Shown here piece after piece: positions 7,679 to 15,925 of a stretch of 25,321 nt of DNA. The notes below the pieces were generated by a model, which searched no databases, was not told the DNA's origin, and saw only the letters and a program-made list of their open reading frames with translations. The translations under genes were made by a program, and so were the position numbers. Position 1 is the first letter of the stretch; each line of letters opens with the position of its first letter. This DNA comes from a virus: positions 1 to 25,321 of the IMG/VR virus record IMGVR_UViG_3300042505_000070. One strand, 5' to 3'.

Positions 7679-9187
7679 TTATATCTTGATTAAGTTGCCA
7701 AGGCCAGTAGCAATCTGACCAAATTGTTCAGCCCCACTCGGCTGTCTAGAAATTGCACCAACCTGCGCACCGTATGTACTTGCTCCGTAATCAGCCTGCG
7801 AGCGATAAAGCTGGTTAAACGCATTGGTAAGAGCAACAGGAATCTCTGGGCTTGTTGTCTGATAGAAGTTAGCAGCCGTAGAGGGCTGTTGGTTAAACCC
7901 ACCAGGCAAAGCTTGATTGGCTTGGATGTAATTCTGGAACGCACCCTGTTGTTGGGCTGTGCGCGCTGATGCAAGATTTCCAATCGAAGGTCCACCACCA
8001 ATGAAGTTAGCGGCTGCTCCAAGCCTGTTCTGACGCAATGCGTCACGGAACGCTATATCAGCTTTGAGCGCATCACCAGTTGACTGACCAGATCCAAGGA
8101 AGCTCTGTGCTGCTCCATAGCGTGCAAGCTTGCGGGCTTCGCCAGCAGCACCGATCTGCGAGGCTTCTTGTACTGCTGGTCCAAGGCCAAAGATGTTGCC
8201 ACGGGCAGTTTGCGCTCCACGGATGGCTTGCTCGTATCCACGCCGTTCTTCCGCGCCAATGGTCGATCCAAGGCGAAGCTGATTGAGAGCCTCGTCCTCG
8301 ATGGTCTGACGAATCTGCTCAGTCTCTGGAGTGGTCGTAGCTCCAATTGGCTCAGTAGCCATCTGGCGATACTGCTGACCTAAGCCAACCGCAGTGCGGT
8401 AAGAATCTGGATCAATTTGGTAAAGCTGTTGTGAGGCGCGCTCTTCGGGTAGCTGAACAAATGATCGGAAGGATGTGATCTCTTTTAGTCCTTCTGGGCT
8501 ATTAATTGAAATTGGCCTGAAATTATTTTGGCTCTCTTGTGCGCTTGTCACTGCGCTGGTTACACTCTTTAGGTCATCGTTGAGCTGCTTAATGAATACT
8601 TCGGAAGATGTGCGCCTAGCATCACCAGCAGGAAGATCGGCAAGAAGTTTGTTGGCCGTAGCAAGCCGTTCATTGATGCCAGCAATCTGAGTATTGCCAC
8701 GCTCGATGACGCTGTTTAGGCGGGATAGTTTTGAACTATTGTAGTCGTCAACAATCTGCTTATCGGAGACTTGAAAATTAAGTTTTGATCCAAGATCAGA
8801 AGAACCATAGTTGCGGTCAGCGGAAAGTTGGGCCAAGGCTTGGTTAAACTCTGGACCAGCGTTTTGATTTTGCATTCCACCTCCACCAGCAGTCAATGCT
8901 TGAATTTGTGACGCAAGAGAGTTGCGAGTGTTTTCTTGGCTAGTAACATCAGAAAGACGCTTCTCAAGAGCCTTTGTTTTTATTTCGTTGCTTTTAAGAA
9001 TTGCATCGCTATAGCTTTTTGCCGATTGATCTGCTAATCCCCTTTCTTGAGAATCCAATTGTGCTGTCATGGAAACCCTTCGATCATTTGAGTTAGAGAC
9101 AAGCTGTTGACTTACTGTTCTTGGAACAATCTCGCCCTTTTCGTCCACATCGTAGGCCGTCCATTTTACTGTGCGCTTTAATCCCAT
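7679..9187 (-). CDS. Putative internal virion protein, long helical
   Basis: The product has 502 residues, starting MGLKRTVKWTAYDVDEKGEI. After a short beta-like N-terminus it is dominated by Gln/Ala/Ser-rich helices with coiled-coil character (for example residues about 40-90 and 155-215). The C-terminal half is rich in small residues and Gln (AARTAQQQGAFQNYIQANQ). It has no membrane span, signal peptide or catalytic motif. Phages of this layout usually carry such a Q-rich protein among the proteins ejected with DNA (compare T7 gp14/gp15 by position, not by detectable sequence identity). It is separated by 1 nt from the upstream Pro-rich gene and by 8 nt from the downstream gene. An AAAGG lies before ATG 9187. 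Confidence 0.5.
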   Translation of the reverse strand: MGLKRTVKWTAYDVDEKGEIVPRTVSQQLVSNSNDRRVSMTAQLDSQERGLADQSAKSYSDAILKSNEIKTKALEKRLSDVTSQENTRNSLASQIQALTAGGGGMQNQNAGPEFNQALAQLSADRNYGSSDLGSKLNFQVSDKQIVDDYNSSKLSRLNSVIERGNTQIAGINERLATANKLLADLPAGDARRTSSEVFIKQLNDDLKSVTSAVTSAQESQNNFRPISINSPEGLKEITSFRSFVQLPEERASQQLYQIDPDSYRTAVGLGQQYRQMATEPIGATTTPETEQIRQTIEDEALNQLRLGSTIGAEERRGYEQAIRGAQTARGNIFGLGPAVQEASQIGAAGEARKLARYGAAQSFLGSGQSTGDALKADIAFRDALRQNRLGAAANFIGGGPSIGNLASARTAQQQGAFQNYIQANQALPGGFNQQPSTAANFYQTTSPEIPVALTNAFNQLYRSQADYGASTYGAQVGAISRQPSGAEQFGQIATGLGNLIKI

Positions 9188-9188
9188 A

Positions 9189-9665
9189 TTAAGCCTTTAA
9201 CTCTGGATTGCTGATGCCTGTCCCAAGCGTGCCGTAGAAATCAACTGGTCCTAGCTGGCGGTTGAACGCTACATTCTGCTCAACCGATCCATAGGGCGAT
9301 GTTCCATAAAGACGCTCGAACTGCCTAGTCATCTGATCGCCCAAACCACGGTTTATGGCGTAGGCTTGCGGGCTAGTCTCATACTGCCTGCGGAGAGATT
9401 CTAGGGTGCGCTGTGGTCCATATTGGCGTTCTAGCTGCATCCCAGCCTGCACGCCTGCCTGCTGGTCTAGGGCTGATAATTGACGCTCCAATGCTCGCTG
9501 TTGGGGCATATACTGAACGCGAAGCTTGTTTTCCATCGCGGCTAGTTCTGGAGACTTCTCAAGATATGTCTCAATATTCTTCTTATACGCCTCTGCATTG
9601 GCCTGCGCTACCGCCGCTGGATCGGGCGGAGGAGGCGGTGACGGAATAGATGGCGAGCCACCCAT
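9189..9665 (-). CDS. Pro-rich N-terminus phage virion protein (T7 gp14-like position)
   Basis: The product has 158 residues, beginning MGGSPSIPSPPPPPDPAAV, a Gly/Ser/Pro-rich start seen in many small phage internal virion proteins. It continues with helices rich in Gln/Arg/Leu (QQRALERQLSALDQQAG, then RTLESLRRQYETSP) and ends with a Gly/aromatic segment (VDFYGTLGTGISNPELKA). No transmembrane segment is evident, unlike T7 gp14 itself. It begins 1 nt after the stop of the 122-aa gene and is followed 1 nt later by the long helical gene, so the three appear co-translated. Assignment to the virion is by context and composition. Confidence 0.5.
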   Translation of the reverse strand: MGGSPSIPSPPPPPDPAAVAQANAEAYKKNIETYLEKSPELAAMENKLRVQYMPQQRALERQLSALDQQAGVQAGMQLERQYGPQRTLESLRRQYETSPQAYAINRGLGDQMTRQFERLYGTSPYGSVEQNVAFNRQLGPVDFYGTLGTGISNPELKA

Positions 9666-9666
9666 A

Positions 9667-10035
9667 TTAGACCCTAGCCTTTCGCATAAATGTCATATAA
9701 CAATAACTCCTTGGTTTGCCAGAACGATTGAAGGTGATCCGCTTGCGAGGACCAAAACGCTCCCAAAGGAGCAACAGCAAGCATCGTAAGGATTTAGCAC
9801 CTTTTGAGGAGATAGTCAAATCAACAAACACATTCTGACCATCTTCGCTATGAACATAATGGTCAGGCTTTTGCCCATCCTTTATGCACCTAGCCAAAGC
9901 CACCCCAGCAATGCCATCCTTATCCTCCACAATGCCAACCATGCCCTGCTTCTCAAACCAGCCGTACCAAGCCTTTAGGTTAGGCCACATAGCCTCTGGA
10001 ACACCGCTTTGCTCAATATACTCAACAGCCGTCAT
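9667..10035 (-). CDS. Small protein of unknown function, possibly GNAT-like
   Basis: The product has 122 residues. It has alternating beta segments (GIVEDKDGIAGVALARCIKDG, then NVFVDLTISSKGAKSLRCLL), a helix (LLLLLWERFG) and a C-terminal hairpin with Tyr/Arg (PRSYCYMTFMRKARV). The order is reminiscent of a minimal GNAT fold, and T7 has a small protein (gp13) with such a fold at the equivalent place between tail and internal virion genes. I cannot see a clear acetyl-CoA binding loop, so this is a weak analogy. The start overlaps the stop of the tail nozzle gene by ATGA (10032-10035). Annotate as hypothetical, probably required for assembly of internal proteins. Confidence 0.45.
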   Translation of the reverse strand: MTAVEYIEQSGVPEAMWPNLKAWYGWFEKQGMVGIVEDKDGIAGVALARCIKDGQKPDHYVHSEDGQNVFVDLTISSKGAKSLRCLLLLLWERFGPRKRITFNRSGKPRSYCYMTFMRKARV

Positions 10036-11957
10036 AGCGTTTTCTGGATCTCGATGGTATCTGGATTGGCCGCTGCCGTGATCTGGCGAATAGCCATCTT
10101 GTTTGCCGCGCTTTGAATCTTGACGTTAAGCAATCTCCATTTCTCGTATTTGCGAAGGTCGCTTGCAATCCGTTTCTTTACAGATGTTGGGAGTTGCGCT
10201 GGTAATGTAAATTCAAGCGTAAGTGCAGAGCTTGATATATTTAAGTTCGGCTGAACATCAATATCCCCAACATCTATGTCGCGCTGGATTGTTATGGTGG
10301 TATCCGTTGAAAACGAGTCATCAAATATAACCTCAAAATGACTGCCATATTTTGCGGCAAATGGATCTCCAAAGTTAAAATCCTTTGTTCGCACATAGGA
10401 TTCGTAATTAAATACGCCAGTTGATGTGGTTGTGGTTGTTCCCGCTGTTGTCGTGTAAACACCGAAGTCTTGATAATCTGCAATTGTAGATTGGGCTGGC
10501 GTTTTGTATCCGCTATATCTTATGATCTGTCCTGTTGTCAATTTCATCATTAACCGCAAGCCTTGGTCTTGAAAGTTGGTCAACGCAAACTGCATTACAT
10601 TGGGAGTCCAGGTTCCCTCGAATGCTCCAAGGGTTGTATTGTACACAATGATTGTATCGTTGAAATCGTTTGCTCCAGTAGGTATCGCAAGGAAGTATCT
10701 GTTATCGTAAAAGTGTGCGGTAGATATTCCAATTTTAGCAACATTGATTTCTTGAATAACGTCCTTTATTACCTCGGACAATGGAAGACCAATAGATGTA
10801 AAATCGTCTGCTGTTGACCTAACAAGCGATCTAATGCCATCGTCTGAAAGAAAGAATATATCACTGTTGACTTGGACAGCAGATCCTTCTGCCACGCATC
10901 CAGTGTTGTTTGAGATTAACTCCACGACCCAATCAGCCGCAGTGGTTGCATCTGGAGGTATTGTAACTTGAAATATGCGCCTCTTCTTGAAGACAATAAT
11001 TCGATTCTGGTAGTATTGAACAATTGCCGTAATTTCGTCTCCGTCATCTGCGTTTACAACAATGCTGTTTGTGGAATCCCAAACAGAGGCATCAAGTATG
11101 TCTGATGCGTAAAGCGTGTTTCGATTTGCTGAAGATCCAACACCAAATAGTCTGTTGCCAGTATTTATTAAAAGCCTTAAATTTAGCGGAGGAGGACTAG
11201 CTGTAGCTGTTGCGGTAGCTCCAGATCCATCGCCAGTAATTGTAACCGTAGGCGAAGATGAATATCCAGATCCACCATCGACAACCGTAACGCCAGTAAC
11301 TACGCCACCAGCAACGGTTGTGATTAACGTGGGGAGCGTGCCGCCCCAATCTGGTCCTGTTACAGACGCAGTTGCGCTTGTATATCCAATTCCTGCCGTT
11401 GTGACCGTGATTGCTCTAAGCTTGCCACCTTGTCTTGTCGCAATACCAGTGCCACCAGTTGAAGCTCCATCAAAAAAGTAAAGAGGACCATCTGATTCGG
11501 CCATGTACATCTTGTCGTTGAACTGAGCCATGCTGATTTTAGCGTCGAAATCTGCGGAGAATCCGTCAGCCCATTGCTGGTTTTCATTATCCCAAATCCG
11601 AGTAGCACCAGTAAAGCTATCCCATATTTGATCTGATGGTCGTAGAGTTGCAGAACCATTTGAATCAATTGTATAAAGCCTGCCTTGCGTGACGGCTATA
11701 AGTCTTTCGGATTCCGAAGTATCGTAATACCGCATCCCGCCAATTGAGCCTTCTTGACTTGTCGCTGTCGTGCTAAAGCTTGCAACGCCTTTGCGTGTTT
11801 CAAGGCTACCCTTTGGGGATAGGGTCATATTTACCAATTGCTGAACTTGGTTCTCAGCCAATAAGTCGGATTGCAAACCGCTGGCTTGGCCTCCAGCAAA
11901 ACTGCGGACTCCATCAAACGCCAAGAGATCGTCTAGGTTATCCGAATAGTAAGGCAT
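10032..11957 (-). CDS. Tail nozzle / tail tubular protein B-like, with inserted beta-repeat domain
   Basis: The product has 641 residues. It has the features of T7 gp12/P22 gp10-type nozzle proteins: an N-terminal GGQASGLQSDLLAENQVQQLVNM segment, then repeated beta strands with propeller-like blades (RLIAVTQGRLYTID, MYMAESDGPLYFFDG, ADDGDEITAIVQYYQNRIIVFKKRRIFQV, DIFFLSDDGIRSL). The C-terminus has the usual beta domain. Residues about 178-256 (bases 11190-11426) look inserted between blades: two units of the type GxGYTSxxxVTG ... GGVVTxVTVVDGGSGY, a repeat widespread in surface proteins. The protein would form the distal tail tube and carry fibres. A strong SD (AAAGGAGG) precedes ATG 11957. 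It follows the adaptor gene, the standard podovirus order. Confidence 0.72.
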   Translation of the reverse strand: MPYYSDNLDDLLAFDGVRSFAGGQASGLQSDLLAENQVQQLVNMTLSPKGSLETRKGVASFSTTATSQEGSIGGMRYYDTSESERLIAVTQGRLYTIDSNGSATLRPSDQIWDSFTGATRIWDNENQQWADGFSADFDAKISMAQFNDKMYMAESDGPLYFFDGASTGGTGIATRQGGKLRAITVTTAGIGYTSATASVTGPDWGGTLPTLITTVAGGVVTGVTVVDGGSGYSSSPTVTITGDGSGATATATASPPPLNLRLLINTGNRLFGVGSSANRNTLYASDILDASVWDSTNSIVVNADDGDEITAIVQYYQNRIIVFKKRRIFQVTIPPDATTAADWVVELISNNTGCVAEGSAVQVNSDIFFLSDDGIRSLVRSTADDFTSIGLPLSEVIKDVIQEINVAKIGISTAHFYDNRYFLAIPTGANDFNDTIIVYNTTLGAFEGTWTPNVMQFALTNFQDQGLRLMMKLTTGQIIRYSGYKTPAQSTIADYQDFGVYTTTAGTTTTTSTGVFNYESYVRTKDFNFGDPFAAKYGSHFEVIFDDSFSTDTTITIQRDIDVGDIDVQPNLNISSSALTLEFTLPAQLPTSVKKRIASDLRKYEKWRLLNVKIQSAANKMAIRQITAAANPDTIEIQKTL

Positions 11958-11967
11958 GATGCCTCCT

Positions 11968-12666
11968 TTAAGCCGAGAACATCTCTTCTATGGTTAGCTC
12001 GCCAAGGCTCTGCGGTGTGATCTGCTTCACGCCACCAACCTGGCTCAATTCATAGTTAGCCATAGCAGCAAGATCGGAGTTCGCGCCCTGCGTAATGGCT
12101 TGTGCTTTGGCATACTGCCGTTCGCGCTCAAGTGCGTCTGCGTGAGTCAACGCAAGAACCAAGTGATGAACGTGAGGCAAGCGAAGCTCGTCATCCAGTG
12201 CGGTTTGGGATGGTGGGAAGTCAACAATGATGTTTGTGCGGGTAAGGCATTTTAGCTTTTCGACAACACGCAATGGGATTGTTCCAGATGTTGCAAGCCT
12301 TGGGTAAAGGTTTAACTCTGCGACTCCACTGCTGTTACGACCTGTAAAATGGTAGGTATCTGGATCGCCAGTACGATCATCTGAAAGCAATCCTGGGTCT
12401 TGGCTGATGATTGTAGCTAGATCAATCGGGTCAACCTCGGCATCATTATAGGCCACGGAAAGAGGTGTTTCTACGTTTGTGCCTAGCGTGATCTGCCTGT
12501 TTGTGCCAACTGAGTAGGTAGAGTTAGTTACAGTCTCGCGCCAAGGCGCAAAGTCCCATACGCGCCGATAGGCCAAGCTTGCCGACTTTTGCAAGAATGT
12601 AAGTGTATCAGCGTCGGTCTTTCCAACTTTCTCGCCTGCGAACTGGGCTATTTCAGTTAGGGTCAT
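11968..12666 (-). CDS. Tail adaptor, tail tubular protein A-like
   Basis: The product has 232 residues. It begins with a helical region (MTLTEIAQFAGEKVG, then ADTLTFLQKSASLAYRRVWD) followed by beta segments (YSVGTNRQITLGTN; ELNLYPRLATSGTIPLRVVEK). It closes with long helices (LRLPHVHHLVLALTHADALERERQYAKAQA). The helix-beta-helix order and LYPxPx-like strand match T7 gp11/P22 gp4-type head-to-tail adaptors, including the terminal helix bundle that docks under the portal. Length is close to the gp11 family. Its place directly before the nozzle gene (10-nt gap) supports the call. It completes the neck on which the nozzle and ejection channel assemble. Confidence 0.68.
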   Translation of the reverse strand: MTLTEIAQFAGEKVGKTDADTLTFLQKSASLAYRRVWDFAPWRETVTNSTYSVGTNRQITLGTNVETPLSVAYNDAEVDPIDLATIISQDPGLLSDDRTGDPDTYHFTGRNSSGVAELNLYPRLATSGTIPLRVVEKLKCLTRTNIIVDFPPSQTALDDELRLPHVHHLVLALTHADALERERQYAKAQAITQGANSDLAAMANYELSQVGGVKQITPQSLGELTIEEMFSA

Positions 12667-12678
12667 TTATGCCCTTAC

Positions 12679-12918
12679 TTAATTCAAAACGCTCGGCCAA
12701 ACTGCTTTAATCTCTTCTGGCGTGTTTCCGACAATCTCAGTCTGAGTCACATCACGCAAGGCTTGTTTCTTGGAAGCAATCTCCACTTGCTTGGCCGTAT
12801 CAGCCGACTCAACAGCCTTCATAAACTCAATATCCAAAGAGGCAAGTAGGGGCTTGCGAGCCTCGCGCCACTTGTCTTTCCAAATTGCTTTGGCTTTATC
12901 TGGATTAATAATAATCAT
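12679..12918 (-). CDS. Tail-fibre assembly chaperone-like protein
   Basis: The product has 79 residues (MIIINPDKAKAIWKDKWREAR ...). The pattern W..KxR..R.PLLASLDIEFMKAVE ... KKQALRDVT ... AVWPSVLN resembles the small phage tail-assembly-chaperone families, with a helical R-x-x-R-x-x-L-L-x-x-xD core and a short conserved LRDV turn before a C-terminal P. I chose ATG 12918 because it makes an ATGA overlap with the upstream stop and has GGGAG 8 nt ahead; the frame also has an ATG at 12933 without a ribosome site. It follows the fibre genes, where such chaperones are normally encoded, so it probably helps fold or attach the fibre. No catalytic motif. Confidence 0.55.
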   Translation of the reverse strand: MIIINPDKAKAIWKDKWREARKPLLASLDIEFMKAVESADTAKQVEIASKKQALRDVTQTEIVGNTPEEIKAVWPSVLN

Positions 12919-13109
12919 TCTTGGTACTCCCATGCGTTGCGGAATGTGCGGTCGGAAGGTATTTCTGATTCGTCAACTATCTGGAATGGCTTGCCCTCGG
13001 GAACGTCTTTAGCCGCACACTCTTCAATGGTGTGAGTTAGCAAATAGTCTGGAGTTGGTGTAATTACGGCAACTCCGTTTTCTGTTGGATAGATTATTTT
13101 CTTGTTCAT
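12915..13109 (-). CDS. Small tail-associated phage protein (FRNAWE family)
   Basis: The product has 64 residues. It has MNKKIIYPTENGVAVITPTP at the start and PFQIVDESEIPSDRTFRNAW near the end. This pair of motifs is familiar from small phage proteins encoded between fibre and chaperone genes; they have no defined function that I know of. It is predicted to be a compact alpha/beta protein without membrane or signal segments. The stop overlaps the chaperone-like gene by ATGA, and it starts 11 nt after the fibre gene. Possible roles are fibre adaptor or chaperone partner, by position only. Confidence 0.55.
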   Translation of the reverse strand: MNKKIIYPTENGVAVITPTPDYLLTHTIEECAAKDVPEGKPFQIVDESEIPSDRTFRNAWEYQE

Positions 13110-13120
13110 AATTGTATTTT

Positions 13121-14743
13121 TTATCTGAATACAACAACACTAGCTCTGTCTGTGTCAATCTGTGTTCCAGTAGCATTAATGCTGTTTACTCTAACTGCTG
13201 AAGTTGTTTGAGCATTATCGCTATCAATGTTATTGAAAATTCTGGCTTCAGCCCCAGGATCGAAGCCTCCACTAAAAAGTACCGCATAATTAGCATCAGA
13301 CATAGCCACTGTAAAGTTTACGCCATACTTTCCAGTTGCATGATCCGTAATGCTTGAAACATTGAAGCTGGCTCGTGTTGCAACTGTGCCTGTCCCATTC
13401 CAATTCACCCAAGCTCTTGCGACTCTGCTGGCCACGTTATCTGCTTGAGTTGTGCTGGTCGATAGCGTTGGAAAGGTAACAGAATTAGTCCCAATAGTAA
13501 CATTACTCCAGCTTGGGGCAGCGGCAGATCCGCCACTTGTTAATACTTGACCGCTTGTTCCGTAGGTTGCTCCACCTATTCCGATTTGACCAGAAGGACC
13601 AATTCTAAGTCTTTCCGTTGCTGTAACACCACCAGCAGCGGAAGTGAGAAAGGTCAAATTAGAGCTAATGTCTGAGTCGGACACATAAGCTTCAACATTT
13701 GAAATAATTCTGCATACCCCCCGATTGTTTGTTCCACCAAATGCTTGAAAATTTATGTTTCCAATTTGATCGCCTGTGGCGACTGCCGTAGGTGACTCTA
13801 CTGATCCTCTTGATTTTCTAAGAATCAATATGGGTGCTGCGGTATCTGATGATCCTTTATAGACAACTGCTTGAACCGTGGAATTACCAAGAACATTTAA
13901 TATGGAAGAAGTTGCATCATAAACATCTAATTTTCCTGCGGGACTCGTAGTTCCAATCCCAACATTTGTCGCACTGTTATCAATCTTAAACCAAGTAGTT
14001 CCACTAGACTGTGCTTCTATTGAATTTATTTGTTGTGCGCTTCTTATTAGCGAAAAACTGTTTCCACCTCCAGCACCAGCATCATTGATTGCTTGCCAAA
14101 CCATGTTGCCGCTTCCATCAATAGTGTTTTGTATTGTTTTATTATTTGCAGCGTTATTTGTCTTTGAAAAAACAATTCCAGCTTGGTTTGATTGCGATGC
14201 TATTAGACCACTAACATCAAGTTTGTAGACAGGATTCGTAGTCCCAATTCCAACATCACCAGCGGAGTCAATCCGCATCGCCTCAGTTCCACCCTCAGCA
14301 AACGCAACCGTGTCAGCGTCTGGGAAGAAGATACCAGTATTGGTGTCGCCTGTTGGCGAGATGGCTGGTGCGGCAGCCGTTCCTGTTCCGCTTGTAATCT
14401 TGGTTATGGATGTAAGGGTTGGGATTGTTCCAGTCGTGCTATTTAGAGTGGCAATTGTTCCTGTAGTAATCGTAGCATTAGTAGCTTTTATGTTTGTATA
14501 TGTGCTTAAAGTAAGCGCATCTTCAAACAATTCGTTTACAGTTACAGACCTCGGCGCATCGCCTGCGGTAAGGTCGGAGTCGGCAATCAGTAGTTTATCA
14601 AGGCTACCAACCGAAGTCATAGCCGTCTGATCGGTAATTAACGCTTGGTAGATGTCTGTTCCGTCAATTAGGTTATGCAACGCTGCGGCTGTAACTGTTC
14701 CGTTGGTTGCAAAGGTCTGCGAGCGATTGAATTTAATTGCCAT
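13121..14743 (-). CDS. Tail fibre protein
   Basis: The product has 540 residues, mostly Thr/Ser/Gly/Ala/Asn beta sequence. It starts with a helical/linker N-terminus (residues 1-85) that may attach to the tail. Then come TATITTGTIATLNSTTGTIP-type beta repeats (about 88-115), TGIFFPDADTVAFAEGGTEA (136-155) and two VGIGTTxPxxKLDV units (about 164-177 and 261-274). This unit is very common in marine and freshwater phage fibres. The C-terminal region (GKYGVNFTVAMSDANYAVLF ...) looks like a folded tip. No S74 peptidase or endosialidase signature is visible. The protein should form the trimeric fibre that recognises the host. It starts 1 nt after the stop of the upstream fibre-like gene, and both share TIxT repeat style. 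Confidence 0.68.
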   Translation of the reverse strand: MAIKFNRSQTFATNGTVTAAALHNLIDGTDIYQALITDQTAMTSVGSLDKLLIADSDLTAGDAPRSVTVNELFEDALTLSTYTNIKATNATITTGTIATLNSTTGTIPTLTSITKITSGTGTAAAPAISPTGDTNTGIFFPDADTVAFAEGGTEAMRIDSAGDVGIGTTNPVYKLDVSGLIASQSNQAGIVFSKTNNAANNKTIQNTIDGSGNMVWQAINDAGAGGGNSFSLIRSAQQINSIEAQSSGTTWFKIDNSATNVGIGTTSPAGKLDVYDATSSILNVLGNSTVQAVVYKGSSDTAAPILILRKSRGSVESPTAVATGDQIGNINFQAFGGTNNRGVCRIISNVEAYVSDSDISSNLTFLTSAAGGVTATERLRIGPSGQIGIGGATYGTSGQVLTSGGSAAAPSWSNVTIGTNSVTFPTLSTSTTQADNVASRVARAWVNWNGTGTVATRASFNVSSITDHATGKYGVNFTVAMSDANYAVLFSGGFDPGAEARIFNNIDSDNAQTTSAVRVNSINATGTQIDTDRASVVVFR

Positions 14744-14744
14744 A

Positions 14745-15668
14745 TTAAGCTGTAAACCTCAGTGCGGTTGCGAAGAAGATGCCAGCGGGGATTGTTCCAG
14801 CAGTCGCACCTTGGTTCTGGATTGAATACTTAACAACATTTGTTGCCGTTGGATAAATAGATAGACCGATATTAACTGTGCCAGTAGCAGATCCTAGCGA
14901 GTTTAATGAACCAATAACAATGTCTCCAAGTGCCACACCAGTTAAAGCAAAGGTTCCAGTTGTAGCATCCGCTACGTTATGCGCGCCAACTGTAGCAGAG
15001 GTAAACGCTGCTGTTCCAAAGGAAAGATTGGTTATACTTGGACCACTAGCCCCAATCTCAAGTGTGCCAACTGTTGCTAGTCCTGTATTGCTAATCGTGG
15101 TTGAAGCAATCGTACCTAGCGTGTTTGTGCCAGTAGAAGAGGTAAAACCAGTAGCAAATGTTGTTACTCCGTTTATTCTTGGAATGGTCGCACTGCTGAT
15201 TGTAGCTGTGCTGATTGTAGCTGTTCCGATTGTAGCCGTACCAGTTGACGATGTGATGTTTGATCCGAAAGTAATTGCACCAAGCTGAAGCGGGATGGTT
15301 GCAGTGCTGATTGTGGCAGTACTGATTGTTGCAGTGCTGATTGTGGCAGTGCTGATTGTGGCTGTTCCAATTGTAACTGTACCAGTTGTGGCCGATACGC
15401 TTGAGCTAAAGGTTGCTGCTGCTGTTACGCCGAGACTTGAAGACAGTGTGACCGCGCCAGTAACAGCTAGGCTGGATGATAAAGTAGTCGCACCTGCTGC
15501 ATTCAGAGTTCCAGTTGATCTAACTCCTGCCGTAGATAATTGCAACGCGCTAGAAGTATTGTCTCCATCCGTAATGGTCTGCAACGTGCCGTCTATCCCG
15601 CCCAAGCCATCAGTCTTTAGGAGCTGTGGATAGCTAGTCGCAATGTTCTGTGTTCCAAGTGTGGGCAT
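14745..15668 (-). CDS. Fibre-like protein with tandem TISTA repeats
   Basis: The product has 307 residues. The N-terminus (MPTLGTQNIATSYPQLLKTD) may be an attachment segment. Residues about 57-95 are approximate 12-residue repeats (TLSSSLAVTGAV; TLSSSLGVTAAA). Residues 95-190 contain three related modules of the form STGTxTIGTATIST(ATIST)n ATIP ... GxTTFxxxxT, with different numbers of the 5-residue unit. The C-terminal part (NVVKYSIQNQGATAGTIPAG) looks globular. This composition suits an extended beta-helical fibre or collar protein. SD AGGAG lies before ATG 15668. The gene directly precedes the larger fibre gene, so it may be its proximal partner. Function is inferred from composition and position. 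Confidence 0.6.
   Translation of the reverse strand: MPTLGTQNIATSYPQLLKTDGLGGIDGTLQTITDGDNTSSALQLSTAGVRSTGTLNAAGATTLSSSLAVTGAVTLSSSLGVTAAATFSSSVSATTGTVTIGTATISTATISTATISTATISTATIPLQLGAITFGSNITSSTGTATIGTATISTATISSATIPRINGVTTFATGFTSSTGTNTLGTIASTTISNTGLATVGTLEIGASGPSITNLSFGTAAFTSATVGAHNVADATTGTFALTGVALGDIVIGSLNSLGSATGTVNIGLSIYPTATNVVKYSIQNQGATAGTIPAGIFFATALRFTA
15190..15249. repeat. 15-bp tandem repeat array B in fibre gene
   Basis: Four degenerate 15-bp units begin at 15190, 15205, 15220 and 15235. The first two share the core CTGATTGTAGC. In the minus frame each unit encodes five residues of the TISTA type. The last two units (GCTGTTCCGATTGTA, GCCGTACCAGTTGAC) correspond one by one to the closing units of array A. 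Confidence 0.7.
15301..15390. repeat. 15-bp tandem repeat array A in fibre gene
   Basis: Six 15-bp units begin at 15301, 15316, 15331, 15346, 15361 and 15376. The first four are nearly identical (GCAGTGCTGATTGTG with single changes); the last two are diverged. The length is a multiple of three, so copy-number change would keep the frame and lengthen the fibre by five residues per unit. Confidence 0.8.
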
Positions 15669-15676
15669 TTAGTCTC

Positions 15677-15925
15677 CTAGTTAGAAAGGCGGTTTTTGAG
15701 GACATCCCAGGCCATTGAGCAAGCAAGCCCTATTAGCCCAGCTACAGCCAGAACCTTCGTCCGCAGGTGTTCTAGCGCACCTAATCTATTAGCAACATCT
15801 CCGTGAAAAGCAAGTGACCTTTCAATCATTGAGATAAGCGTCATCTGGCGTTCCTCCATTCTGGCAAGTCGCTCTGACACGCTGGCAACTCTGTCTTTAA
15901 GATCCGAAACCTCATCAAGACTCAC
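15677..15925 (-). CDS. XhlA/holin-accessory-like small membrane protein
   Basis: The product has 82 residues. An amphipathic coiled-coil (VSDLKDRVASVSERLARMEE, then MIERSLAFHGDVANRLGALE) is followed by one hydrophobic segment (about residues 57-76, TKVLAVAGLIGLACSMAWDV) and a short basic tail. This coiled-coil plus C-terminal membrane helix is the layout of XhlA-type (haemolysin XhlA) holin-associated proteins. The start is GTG 15925, with GGAGG 9 nt before it, inside the end of the upstream gene (11-nt overlap). It could help a holin or form holes itself. A virion or anchoring role is an alternative, since the next genes are fibres. Confidence 0.55.
   Translation of the reverse strand: MSLDEVSDLKDRVASVSERLARMEERQMTLISMIERSLAFHGDVANRLGALEHLRTKVLAVAGLIGLACSMAWDVLKNRLSN

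Noticed and set aside
15190-15390. Repeats considered as a CRISPR array
   Set aside because: Units are 15 bp, directly tandem without spacers and in frame with a fibre gene; no cas genes are present.
15295-15633. Plus-strand frame encoding repeated AVLIV, looking like a membrane protein
   Set aside because: It is the antisense reading of the 15-bp repeat array; periodicity in threes keeps the opposite strand open. The minus-strand fibre reading fits context and has a Shine-Dalgarno.
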